From positions 186,001-250,000 of the forward strand of contig OZ218958.1 in NCBI GenBank assembly GCA_965112735.1: a stretch of DNA of 64,000 nt, in the 5' to 3' direction. A program made the translations under genes and the position numbers. The DNA is from Phaeosaccion multiseriatum. Taxonomy: Eukaryota; Ochrophyta, other classes. How positions within the stretch are numbered: the stretch's first letter is position 1; every line of letters begins with the position of its first letter. Below are positions 10,741 through 22,189 of this stretch, one piece after another. Under the pieces are notes generated by a model. It was given only the letters and a program-made list of their open reading frames with translations. It was not told the DNA's origin and ran no database searches.

Positions 10741-11503
10741 GGGAGGGAGGGAGGGAGGGAGGGAGGGAGGGTGTGAGTGAGTGAGTGAGTGAGTCGTTGA
10801 GGGGGAGGGAGTCAGTGAGGGGGGGAAGGGAGGGAGGAGGGTGGGAGGGAGGAAGTGAGGGAGTGAGTGCCGATGAGTGAGTGAGTGAGTGAAGTAGGGA
10901 GTGAGTGAGTGAGTGAGTGAGTGAGGGAGGCTAACAGAGGGAGGAAGGGCACACACACATACACGCTCAGCCACAGCCCCACACGCACACACACACCACC
11001 ACCACCACCACACACAAACATGCGCGCGCGCACGCAAGTACAGGGGTGCAAAGAATTTGAGAGCGCAGCACCCCAGGCTCCCAGGCAAGGCTAAGCTCGA
11101 GGGGTTGAATGTCTCCATTCAAGAGGGGCTGAATGTCTATTGACTGTTTCCATTCAACTGCACATATAACATGACGCAGGGTCAGAAACAAAAGCGCACC
11201 CCAGTTGAGACTCTCGCGCTGAAGAAAGCAGGAGTTGAAGAGAGAATAAGATAAAGAAAGTAAAATATTGTTTCTTACAAAGGGGGTAGAGCAGGTGAGG
11301 AGGCCGACAGTTCAGTTGAAAGGGGGCCACGCACGCACCCAATCCGACCGGTCGTGCCTCAACAGGCTGTCAAATACTTATTCTATCAAAATAAAAATAA
11401 TATTATTAATTTCTGTTCTACTTCCACTCCTCTCGAACCCCTCCCCCACCTATTCAACACAGCAAAGTGTGTTGTCGCGAGCATCATCACAAACACTCTA
11501 ACA
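10741..11503. other. Intergenic microsatellite block and presumed promoter of matrix-protein gene
   Basis: 10741-10930 is GGGA and GTGA simple sequence; 10950-11030 is CA/CACC-rich. The segment 11100-11160 has a near-duplicate GGGGTTGAATGTCT / GGGGCTGAATGTCT pair. The AT-rich stretch 11240-11290 and 11360-11420 precedes the start codon at 11504 and is the likely promoter/5' UTR. No coding signal. Confidence 0.5.
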
Positions 11504-14500
11504 ATGCCTGTCATGAAGTCCTCCGTCCTCGCCATGGCCGCTGTGCTCTCCGGCTTGGCCGCGGTTGCCACAGCGCAAGGTAAGGAAGGAGGAGTTGGAT
11601 GGAGAATGTAGCAGAGCGTATAGGGAGAGGATGGGATTGCGACACTGTGCACGTGGGTGGGTGGGGTGCGGGGAGAAGAGCGACCGCTTTCCGTCCCCTC
11701 CCTGCCCGTCGTTGATATCTGCACTGCGCCGCGGAATGGGCAGGCGCTGTGTGTTGGGAGTGGTATGCAGCGCTGATGCAGCGCTATCTTTATTGTGCAT
11801 GTGGTGTTCCCTCCGTCAATCTGACACGTTCTTCAATCGGTCCCTTCGCCGCAATTTAATCGATCCCCACGCTGCAGACTTTGCGGACACTCCTACGTGT
11901 CCAGCGGAGGGACAGTGCTCCTGTAACGAGGGCCAGACTGATTACCTCGTCTCCTTCGGCAAGGCGATCATCGATGTCGGATCTGACAGTGACGGAAACA
12001 GCAACTGTGTAGAGCACTGCAACCCCTTCAACCTGGGTGAGTAGAGACGGGAGGACGGAGCGAGGCGGGGTGAGGCAGGGGCGGTGGGGGCGGCATGTTC
12101 ACTGTTGTGGAGGGTGTGGGTATGTGAAAAGAGGAGAGGCGGCTGTGGCTGTGATGTTCTTGCAGTTGTTGGTGTGTGCGCAATTGTGCGTATGTATTCT
12201 TTGCTTGCGCGGTTGCCCTGTGTGTGTGCCTGCGGCGGCCCTGGCCTGACTCCCTCCCCCCTCTTGCATTGCCTTGCCTGAGCAGGCCAGGACTGCTTCT
12301 CTTGCTTCCTCACTTGCGAGGGTGCCATCAAGTACGAGAACGAGGTGCCCAACGTCAACATTGACCTCGACATTGTGTTCTGTGACCCGGAGGTCGACTA
12401 CCTGGCCGACTGCTTCACGGATCCGCCCACTCCCGCGCCCGTGGTGAGACTTCCTCGTGCTATTGGTATCATGAACTCCTGCTAGTGGCATCCAAGTGTT
12501 CAAGTACCGTACCCATCCCGTGGACGTGTTTGCCCTTGCATGATGCACTCTCCTCACGCTCATTCCCTTGCTCCACGCCTCAGGCGCCCCCCACGGCGGC
12601 ACCCACCGCTCCCCCCACAGTGGCACCAACAGCCCCCCCTACCGCTGCTCCTACGGTGAGTCATGTAAAGGGCGGCAATAAACTGGTGGGGGAGGTGGAG
12701 GAGGAGGCATTGTCGGTCTTCGTGACCAGGAGCAAATTGCTTTGAAACTCACTCACTGTGACCAGGAGTAAATTGGTTTGGAACTCACTATCTTCCGTTG
12801 TCCACCCTTTCCTCCTCGCCCCTCCCCTTCTTGCTATGTCGACTCAGGCGCCCCCCACGGCGGCACCCACCGCTCCCCCTACCGCTGCTCCTACGGTGAG
12901 TCATTGTCGGTCTTCGTGACCAGGAGCAAATTGCTTTGAAACTCACTGTGACCAGGAGTAAACTAGGAGTAAATTGGTTTGGAACTCACTAATATCTTTC
13001 GTTGTCCACCCTTTCATGTCGACTCAGGCGCCCCCCACGGCGGCACCCACCGCTCCCCCCACCGCTGCTCCTACGGTGAGTCATTGTCGGTCTTCGTGAC
13101 CAGGAGCAAATTGCTTTGAAACTCACTGTGACTCACTGTGACCAGGAGTAAATTGGTTTGGAACTCACCAATATCTTTCGTTGTCCACCCTTTCATGTTG
13201 ACTCAGGCGCCCCCCACGGCGGCACCCACCGCCCCCCCCACGGCGGCACCCACAGCCCCCCCTACCGCTGCTCCTACGGTGAGTCATTGTCGGCGTTCGT
13301 GACCAGGAGTAAATTGCTTTGACACTCACTGTGACTCACTGTGACCAGGAGTAAATTGGTTTGGAACTCACTATCTTTCGTTGTCCACCCTTTCCTCCCC
13401 TCCCCTCAGGCGCCCCCCACGGCGGCACCCACGGCCCCCCCCACGGAAGCTCCTGTGGCACCCTGCTGCGCGGCCCTCACTGCCGAGCAGGCTGCAGGTG
13501 AGAAAGGACATGTTAATGAGCGCTCTGCCTCCCGTCTCCGAGGTGTCCGAGTTGACGTGGATGGCCTCTCCCCCGTCTTTCCTCTTGCTGTCCTCCCCGC
13601 CTCCTTTCCTTAGCCCTGGAGGCTGAGTGCCAGACGGTGGTGTGCAACTTGGACTGCGACTCCAGCGACCCTACCTGCGGATACGCTGGCCTGGGAGAGA
13701 ACTGCCAACTCATCGACGACGTCGCCAACACGAGCTGCACGGACGCCCCCACGCCCCCCCCCACGGCAGCGCCCACTGTTGCCCCTACTGTGCCCCCCAC
13801 CATGGCCCCTACGCCCCCCCCCACGGAAGCTCCTGTGGCACCATGCTGCGGAGCCCTCACTGCGGAGCAGGCTGCAGGTGAGGAAGTACATGTTAATGAG
13901 CGCTCTCGAGGCCTCTGAGTTGAATTGGATTGCCCCTCACCTCACCTCCCCACCCCCCCGTCTTTCCTCTTGCTCTCCTCCCCGCCCCTTTCCTTAGCCC
14001 TGGAGGCTGAGTGCCAGACGGTGGTGTGCAACTTGGACTGCGACTCCAGCGACCCTACCTGCGGATACGCTGGCCTCGGAGAGAACTGCCAACTCATCGA
14101 CGACGTCGCCAACACGAGCTGCACGGACGCCCCCACGCCCCCCCCCACCATGGCCCCCACCATGGCCCCCGTGGCACCTCCCACCATGGCCCCCACCATG
14201 GCCCCTGTGGCACCTCCCACCATGGCCCCTGTGGCACCTGTGACCGAGGCTCCTGTGGCTCCCATCACTGTTTCGCCCATCGCGCAGGACTCCACCACGT
14301 GCACGACCCCACCCCTGTGCACCGGCACCGCGGCCGACATGGCCTACCTTGTAAGTGGGGACGGTTACAAACAGTTACACAAACTGACGGAGCGGTCATT
14401 ATACATACGCCAATGACTCATCAATGTGTCCCTCTCTCCCTCCCCTGTCTTGCCTCTGCAGGAGCTGTACAGCAAGTGTATGGTAGTTGATGCTCGCTGC

Positions 14501-15024
14501 TCCCTGGGCGACGACAATGTGCCCAGCCACTGCAACGCCTTCGGAATCGCGCTGAACTGCCGTTCCTGCTTCCAGAACTGCGAGGTGAGACACAAGGGGA
14601 AAGGGGCTCTTTGTTGACTTAATGGGGGAGGAGGGGGCAGGAGACCGGGGGCGTGTGGTGTAGCTAGTGTCGTGAGGGCGAGGGAGGTTGTGAAAGCTGA
14701 CCCTGCCCCCCACCTTCCTTCCCCGCCACCCCCTTCCAGGGAGCAATCAAGTACATGGAGGGACACCCTGGCGCCCCTGAGGATGAGTACTACTTCTGCC
14801 CTTCGAGCAGCGGTTCCTACGCCTCGTGCATTGGAGGAGAGGGAGGAGAGGGATCCGGAACTGGCGGCGACGCCGGCTCCTCTGGCTGCGAGTGCGATGG
14901 CTTCGGCGAGTCCTGCTACGTTGATGACACGTGTGTGGACGGTCTCCTGGGCTGCAACGTCAAGGGCCTCCCCAACTGCCGCTTCTGTGGCTTCGGAGCG
15001 TACGTCAGCATCGCCTGCCCCTAA
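11504..15024 (+). CDS. Secreted Cys-rich, Ala/Pro/Thr-repeat cell-surface protein
   Basis: Twelve exons keep one frame: 11504-11579, 11878-12036, 12286-12443, 12584-12655, 12848-12895, 13028-13075, 13207-13278, 13410-13497, 13614-13877, 13998-14350, 14462-14584, 14740-15024 (TAA), giving about 581 aa. The start is a signal peptide (MKSSVLAMAAVLSGLAAVATA). A Cys-rich module follows (CSCNEGQTDYL, CFSCFLTCEGAIKY), then APPTAAPT repeats encoded by five short exons. Two nearly identical Cys modules come next (ECQTVVCNLDCDSSDPTCGY), then more APT/VAP repeat and a final Cys-rich domain (LGDDNVPSHCNAFGIALNCR, EGAIKYMEG, CGFGAYVSIACP). The first and last Cys domains share NCRSCFQNCEGAIKY-like motifs. 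APT-rich segments are typically O-glycosylated. The role is probably extracellular matrix or wall; no enzyme motif is seen. Confidence 0.85.
12584..13497 (+). repeat. Tandem array of small APT exons with their introns
   Basis: Exons at 12584, 12848, 13028, 13207 and 13410 start with the same GCGCCCCCCACGGCGGCACC. The first four end CCTACG and are 72, 48, 48 and 72 nt long, all phase 0. The introns between them share the phrases GTCTTCGTGACCAGGAGCAA and GTAAATTGGTTTGGAACTCA. The repeat unit (about 180 bp) therefore spans a whole exon plus intron, so copy number can change without breaking the frame. Confidence 0.9.
13614..14115 (+). repeat. Tandem duplication of a Cys-rich exon (384-bp period)
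   Basis: Exons 13614-13877 and 13998-14350 begin with the same about 130-bp sequence (CCCTGGAGGCTGAGTGCCAG onward) and encode the same module with TVVCNLDCDSSDPTCGYAGL. The upstream intron ends are alike too. Only two silent differences are visible in the module. Confidence 0.9.
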
Positions 15025-15961
15025 CTTTTCGCACCAGACATCCAAAAGTACACATCACCGCCCTTGACTTGCTTGCCTTTTTCAGGTTCAAGTTTTGCTT
15101 TTTGAGCGGTTTAAGCGTAGCATGAGGAAATCGATACACGTATTTGCGTAATTTTTGTCTAATTTATTGAAGCTTTTAATTTTGAGGCAGTGGGGTAGTA
15201 CGGGGTTTATCTCCCCGCCTTCTGAGGGACGGGGAGGGGGGGTTGTGACTCGTGGGAATCAACCTATAGGAAGCAACCTAAGAATTGGGCGGTGCGGTGA
15301 TCAGCAGGTGAAGGAGGGATCATCAGCAGTTTTTACTTTAAACTTCATTTGTTTTAATTAATAATTTCAAATCAGGAAATTAAGTTACCAAAAAGACGCC
15401 CCCCTCGGTGCTCTGTTACCCATGCACCTCCGCATCAACTCTGGCCGGCCGAATGTGGTGAGTGAGTGAGTGAGTGAGTAGCGTGAAGTTGGATGCGTGT
15501 GTCGCTCTTGTCTCTCTATGTCTCTTTCTCTCTCTTCTATTATCTATCGCCTTTGTATCCACATCTCTCTCTATCTATCGTCTTTGTATCCACGTCTCTC
15601 TCTCTCTCTCTCTCTATGTCCATGACTCGCTTCTCTCTTTCTCTCGCCTCCCTCCCTCTCTCGTTCTGTCGCTCTCGGGACGGAAGGCGTGCGGCGACTG
15701 ACTGACTGGCTGGTTGAGTGTTAGGTGTTGGGGGTGTTACTGAAGCGAACAGCTCTCCCCTCCCCGCCTGCTCACCCCCCCTTAGCACGCGTCTCAAATG
15801 CAGCGCCTCAGCAGGGGAGCGAGTCCACGAAGCAAGAAGGCGTTAGCTAGTGGGTCTCTGCTAGTGGGTCATTGCCCACCACCCCCACACCCCTTCCCCT
15901 GCCCCCTGCCCCCTCCCTCCTCTCCTCTCTCTCGCTCTCTCTGCTCTACTTACTGGCAGCT
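15025..15961. other. Intergenic between convergent genes
   Basis: The matrix-protein gene (+) and the 7TM-RGS gene (-) converge here. The stretch 15100-15380 is AT-richer and fits 3' UTR. 15460-15670 is GTGA then CT microsatellite. 16015-16040 (inside the next gene) holds a GTTACTGAC triple repeat. No further gene seen. Confidence 0.6.
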
Positions 15962-17193
15962 TCACTGCTCTGCGCTTTGCTCTCCGCGCGGCGTGCAGGG
16001 ACAGCGAGAGCCGTTACTGACGTTACTGACGTTACTGACGTTACGCTCTGTACGCTCTCCGCTCCATCCCCCACCGGCGGTGACCCCCCGACTCAGCGCC
16101 GCGATACGGCCCCTCCGATCAGGCATGAGAGCCTTCGGCTTGAGGGTCAACTGACGCCACTCTGCCTGGCAGTGGCGCAGCGAGGAGAAGGCCCCAGCGC
16201 GGCTTGTCGTAGCGGCAGCACTGCGGAGGGCTGGGCCGAATGGGTCCCCTTCCCCCCAAGCAGGGCCCGCTGCAGGATGTCTACCGGTGGCCAGGGGTGA
16301 GCCCTCAGCACCAGCAGCAGGAGTGGCAGCAGTTGGTGGTACAGTGGAGCTGGCAGCAGCCCCACGGCCACCGGAGGGCGGTGCTATGGCTATGGGAAGC
16401 GAACCCTTCCAGGCCCGCCGGGGGCGTCGCTCGAAGCAGTACACACCGTCGCCGTCGGAATGCCCCGCCTCCTCCTCTCTTCGGTCTCTGCCCTCCTCCT
16501 CGGTATGGCCGGAGGGTGAGGCGGGGGCTGAAATTGAGACTGCTGCCCCTGCCCCCCGGGGAATGCCCCCCCGGCGAAAGTCCCCCCGGGGAAAGATCCT
16601 CCGGGGAAAGGGCCGCCGGGGAAAGACGCACACTGCGGTCTCGACACCTTGCCGAGTGCCACCTCGCAGTGGTGATGCCTCCTTCGAGTCAGTCTGCTGC
16701 TGCTCATGGTTGATGAACTCATGCTGCTGCTGATGGTTGATGAACTCATGCTGCTCCTCCTCCTCCTCGCCTCGCGACCGCCGGTCCTCCTCCACGCGAC
16801 TGATGCGAGCGCTGGCCCGTGCAAAGTGTTGGCTGAGGAGGAAGCGGGAGATGAGGTTGCTGTCTACCAAACCTTCAACCTGTGAGGGGTGAGGGGAGAG
16901 GCAGAGAGAGGCAGAGAGGAAGGCACACACACGGGCAGGCGCTGAGGGGAAGAGGCAGGCATACGGACAGGGGCAGGCCGCGAGGAGGCAAGTGGCCTCA
17001 CGCAGGCAGAGAGAGGGCAGGGCACTATTGAAGGAGCGCAAGGAGGCTATCGCACGCACACACACACACATACATACATATACACACGTGCACGCACATA
17101 CACACCCATACATACACACGCAAACATGCACACACGCCCATACACACACGCACACACACACACACGTACACACACACCCTCACACACACACCA

Positions 17194-17247
<54 letters not shown>

Positions 17248-20200
17248 TATACACAACCCGTACACACACGCACACATACATACGCCCATCCACACACACA
17301 CACGAGATGTAGAGATGTAGCTTGCTTGCCTCTCTGTACGCCTTGTCGAACAGGTCCCTGCGCCGCCCATACGCCTCCAACCGCCGTGACCCTCTTCTTG
17401 CCTCCGCCCCTCCGCTAAGCCCCCGCTGGGCAGTAGCAACGACCGCACTCTGCTGGCTCCCCAGGGCCGTCTGCTGCCACTGCTGCTTGAGCTGTCTAAG
17501 CTGCCGCACCAGCTCCGTTCGATCCTTGTGAGACAAGTTCACTTCCTGAGGGGCGTCTACTGCAATGAACGTGTTCACCAGCCTCCCCGCCAGCAGCAGC
17601 TGCTCCTGCTCCTGTCTGTGCTGCTGCATCACCAACTGCTCCTGGTCCTGTTTCATAAGGATACCCTCTTCTTGCCCTTGCCTTTGCGTACGGTGGGCAG
17701 GCGGACGTGGGCTTGCTCCGGGGGGGCGCCTTGCAGACTCCTCCTCCTCCTCCTCCTCCTCCTCCTCCTCCTCTCCCTCATCCCATTCCTCCTTCTCCTC
17801 CTCCTCCTCCTCCTCCTCCTCCCTCTTCTTCTCTCCCCCCCCCTCCTCCCTCTCCCCCTCCTTCCAGATGGTCGCGAACTTCAACCTATAAACATCAACT
17901 TCCCTGAGGAACATGAGCAGCTCTGCGCACAGTGCCCCGTCTGCAAAGACGCGAAAGGGCTCAGCCAGCAGGGGCTCGCTACGGATGTTCTTCCAGCAGC
18001 TGAACAGGGCGCGGTGGGGATGGTTAGAGGCGTATGGGCAGCCGTACTGGAAGTGGGCCAGTCGCCATCCTATCTCCTCCGCCTCGACCTCCTCCTCCTC
18101 CTCCTCCTCGGCGGATAGCGGCGATAGAGAAGATGAGCAGTGTCGCACCACTACTCTGTCCCTGCTGCCGCCCCACTTGGCCTCAGCTAACCCCGCAGTC
18201 TGTCCTCTCCTTCCTCCTCGACTCGGAAACCCTACTGCTCCTCCTCCTCCTCCTCCTCCTCTCCTTCTTCGCCTTCTTCTTCCTCCTCCTTCCCCTCCTC
18301 CTCCTCCTCCTCCTCCTGCTCCTGCTCCTGCTCCTCCTCCTGCTCCTGCTCCTCCTCCTCCTCCTCCTCCTCCTCCTGCTCCTCCTCCTCCTCCTCCTCC
18401 TCCTCCTCCTCCTCCTCCTCCTCCTCCTCCTCCACACCGGCACCGGCATCGTGGACAGTCGTGTGCAGCCTCCACGTCGTACTCAGTGTCTATGCAGCAT
18501 GCCATCTGTGACTGTGACAGTGCCAGTACAAGGGACAGTCGCTCCCCTGGACAGATGCGCCGCTGATATCGTGTTGTCTTCCCTCTGTGTCCCCGTACTC
18601 TCCTGTGCACCGCTTTCTCCCCCCTCCGGCTCCCTGAACCAATGCCTTGGCTGATATCTTCGCTACTTCCATCGCCGCTGTCTCGGCCGCTATCGCCATT
18701 GCCATTGCTACCACTATCGCGACTGCTGCCGCTGTCGCTGTCGCTTCCGCTATAACTACCGTTTCCGTGTTGCGACCAAGAACGAGTGGTTGTACAGTGA
18801 ATGCCATACTCGAACTCACACTCGTCGGACGACGCGTGTGGTGCCTTGCTGCGCCGCTCGGCTGGCGGCTTGTTGTTGTTGTTGCGTCGGAGGAAGACCC
18901 GCAGGACCGGCAGGACGTTGGAGAGAAGGAACACAAGCAAGTTGGAGAGGAGGAGGAGGTTGGCCCCCTCCACTAGCCACTTCCTCGCCTTGACCCAGGG
19001 GGACGAGTACTTGACTGCGAGCACAAGGGGGAGGGAGGGAGGGAGGGAGGGAGGGGGATAATAAGAGGAATATGGGGGAGGGGAGGCCCCAAAGCTAAAT
19101 CGGCCGCTTGTCGTGAAGCGTTAGTCACTGTCACAGTTTGGCGTCGGCGTCGGACTCGAATGCTGATGACAATAATGATGTGTGTGGAAAGGAAGGGGTG
19201 GGCAAAGCAAGCGCTTCATCCGAAAGCGATGGGTGGTGTAGCTAGACTCTAGGCTCTAGACCTTATACGACTCACAGTTGGCGATATCAGCGGCGGCCTG
19301 TTCCACCACCACGCGAGCCAGGACGCTCGCGAGGACGAAGAGGCCGCATACCACCAGCAGCTCGGTGCTGACGCTGTACAGGGGAGTCGACCTCGCGCCG
19401 CGGAGCAGGCAGGGGCACACGAATAGCAGCAAACCGCACGTACAGTACACACAGTTCCGCAGCAGGCGGTGCAGGGAGGAGGAGGAGGAGGAGGAGAAGG
19501 AGGGGGAGGACGGGGCGTTCTCCTCTCCTAAGGTGGCGGCGGTGGCGGTGGCGCTGCTGGCAGTGAGGCGGGCAGTGAAGCCGGCAGTGAGGCCGGCAGT
19601 GAGGTCGAACGCTTCTTCCTCCTCGCTGCTGCTGCTGCTGGTGCTACTGCTGATAAGTAGAGTGTTGCTGTCGCTGAACCCTGCAGTCCTGGTGCTAGTG
19701 CTGCAGCCACCGCCGCCTCCGCAGCCGCTGCTGCTACCGTAGAGGAAGGGCAGGGGTGCGAAGGCCACCGCAGCCACGAGCAGCAGGAACAGAATGATGT
19801 AACGCTCCCTGTACAGTGCGGGGGACACTCGCTGGCGCACACATACAAGAGAGTGCAATACCAAGCTTTGGCGGGAAAGAGGGGCGGGACGGGACAGTCG
19901 ATCGACAGTCAGCGGGGGGGCAAGTGGGTCTATGACAGCGGAGGGCAAGGTAGCGAGGCAGAGACAATGGCGCCACACAACAGCAGCCAGATAGAGAGAG
20001 GGAGAGGGAGGGAGAAGGCTCGCTAGAGGAGACAGGGGCCGTCGCTAACCTACATAGCACCCCTTTTCCCCTTTGCCGCTGCTGCCCTTGCCCCCCTTCC
20101 TACCCGCCTCTCTGCAGCGCCACAGCTACATGTAATACACGGTCACACACCCTTTCACTCACTCACGGCCACACACCCTTTCACTCACTCACGGTCACAC

Positions 20201-21619
20201 ACCCGTTCACTCACTCACGGCCACACACCCTTTCACTCACTCACGGCCACACACCCTTTCACTCACTGACACGGCCACACACCCTTTCACTCACTCACGG
20301 CCACACAGCCTTTCACTCACTCACGGCCACACACCCTTTCACTCACTCACAGCCACACACCCTTTCACTCACTGACACGGCCACACACCCTTTCACTCAC
20401 TCACAGCCACACACCCTTTCACTCACTCACGGCCACACACCCTTTCACTCACTCACGGCCACACACCCTTTCACTCACTCACGGCCACACACCCTTTCAC
20501 TCACTCACGGCCACACACCCTTTCACTCACTCACGGCCACACACCCTTTCACTCACTCACGGCCACACACCCTTTCACTCACTGACACGGCCACACACCC
20601 TTTCACTCACTCACCAGTATGCTCTGGCGACGAACACGCCATAGAAGAGGGGTATCTGCGCGAACAGGACCGTCTGGAGTGGCACATCGCTGCGCGGGCG
20701 GTGGCCGAGGAGGGCGGGGGCGACAGTCCACGCCGTGAGCAGGGCCAGCCCAACGAGGTTAGCGGCGCCGCTCAGCAGCTTAGAGAGTAGAGCAGCGGCA
20801 CGCGGGGGGGACAAGGGAGGGAGAGGAGGGCTTAGTCATACAGCCTTAAGAGCTGACACTCTCCCTGCGCGGTGACTGCGCGGTCGATCCTCGCTAAGAA
20901 GTCGGTCTCGTCAGAACAGAGTGAGTGAGTGAGTGAGTGAGTGAGTGAATCGCTGCTTCTTTCCCCTTGTTGGAGACAGGCAAGTGCCCTCATGATGTAA
21001 CCGCCGCCAGAAGGCAGCAGAAGGCGGCAGGCCCGAAGAGGAGAGCAGCTTAATGGCGAGAGGCCGGTTGAGCCCCTCGGACTCGGGGCGTGCGGACACA
21101 CCGTACCGTACCAGGAGGCGGGAGAAGCGCTTCTTCAGCTCCAAGTCATTGCGCCACTTGTAGAGACAGGGCAGGACAAAGCACCAGCCCAGCAGCTCCA
21201 CCGCCCCAACCAGCACGAGCTTGGCAACCGCGACTTGCTCTGCGGGCGGGCGACGAGAGTGGTAGGCAGCAGGTGGGAAGGGGGGGAGAGCAGAGCGGCC
21301 GGTGAGGGAGAGGCAGGCCGGAGAGAGGCAGAGCGAACGCGCGACATTGAAGGCGTCAGTGGACACAGGAAGAAGGGGGTTTGAAGAAATGAACGACCAG
21401 GCATGGATACTCACTCTCAGTGTTGCCCACTCGGCCCACTACTCCTCCCTCTCCGCATCCTCCGCCCCAGACGGCGTCTCTACAGAAAGTCTTCCAATTT
21501 TCATCGAACATGGGCGCCAAGGAGGGAGCCGCTGAAGCGAAGGTTTCATTGGCTGATCCGGGGCCGTCACTGCTAAGGGAATCTTCCCCGTTGCTCATGG
21601 CAATCTTATCCCCTGACAA
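15962..21619 (-). CDS. Seven-transmembrane protein with C-terminal RGS domain
   Basis: Minus-strand exons: 21619-21415, first part of exon 2 from 21239, exon(s) within 21.1-20.6 kb ending at 20615, then 19808-19276, 19014-17330, 16879-15962. The boundaries inside 21.1-20.7 kb are not resolved; all other joins are in phase. Hydrophobic segments in order: [122 protein letters not shown]: seven. The RGS core follows, interrupted by acidic low-complexity inserts: [58 protein letters not shown], then after an intron [22 protein letters not shown] domains speed GTP hydrolysis by G-alpha; a 7TM-RGS layout is known from plant RGS1 and some protists. The last exon adds a long basic, low-complexity tail. 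Poly-G/poly-E loops come from CCT runs. Confidence 0.72.
17048..17302 (+). repeat. CA/CACACGCA microsatellite in RGS intron
   Basis: About 250 bp of CA dinucleotide with variants in the intron between the last two exons of the 7TM-RGS gene; on the coding strand it is (GT)n and begins soon after a GC splice donor. Confidence 0.9.
18236..18434 (+). repeat. CCT trinucleotide array coding poly-Gly/Glu
   Basis: A CTCCTC/CTGCTC array inside the RGS exon. The minus-strand frame used by the gene reads Gly with occasional Ala/Arg (a low-complexity loop between the seventh transmembrane segment and the RGS core). Confidence 0.85.
20147..20613 (-). repeat. 26-bp minisatellite, about 18 copies, unit carries a splice-donor sequence
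   Basis: Unit on the plus strand: GGCCACACACCCTTTCACTC plus ACTCAC. Occasional GGT-, AGC- and GACAC- variants occur. On the coding strand of the 7TM-RGS gene every unit contains GTGAGTGAGTGAAAGGG, and the array starts exactly at the donor of the exon ending at 20615. Confidence 0.93.
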
Positions 21620-22189
21620 TCCCGGCGCCGGTGGCCGCCAGTGTGTTGTGGCCTTCTAGTAGCAGCACCTTCCTGTCCCTGACAAAAAACCCAACGACCG
21701 TGCTTCTTCTTTGTCGAAGTACGTATCTTTGCGCATCTTCATCCAGGCCGCCACTAAACGCTACCGGCACTGCGTCTATCACGTCTATGCGTCTAGCACT
21801 GTGTCTCCTCCTCTTCCTCCCACCTCCTCAAGCTGATCCCTTTGCTTGACGTTACAGGCGTAGGTCACTACTGACCGGACTTCCAAAAAAATCACCTCTC
21901 TCCTCTCACGTTCGAACACCGTTCGTTTCATTCAGAATGTGGTCGTTCATGCCATCTGTGAGCTGCCTCTCTCCCCTTCTCCTCCTCGCTCTCCTTCCTT
22001 TTTACACATTACAACTGTATATATTTTTTTCTCTCCTCCTTCGCTTCCTCCCTCTCCTCCCTCGTGCTCGTTTCTCTCTTCTTCTGAGTGGCGACGGGAG
22101 AAATGGGGGTAATCTCCTCCTCCTGCTTATTGCAGTCTTCCGTGGGCCCGCCTTCAGCGTGCAAGAGGCTCCCAGTCATCCCAAGTGCG

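Noticed and set aside
18034-18654. Poly-Leu / poly-Pro plus-strand frames opposite the RGS exon
   Set aside because: Antisense of CCT repeats; the minus frame carries the RGS motifs.
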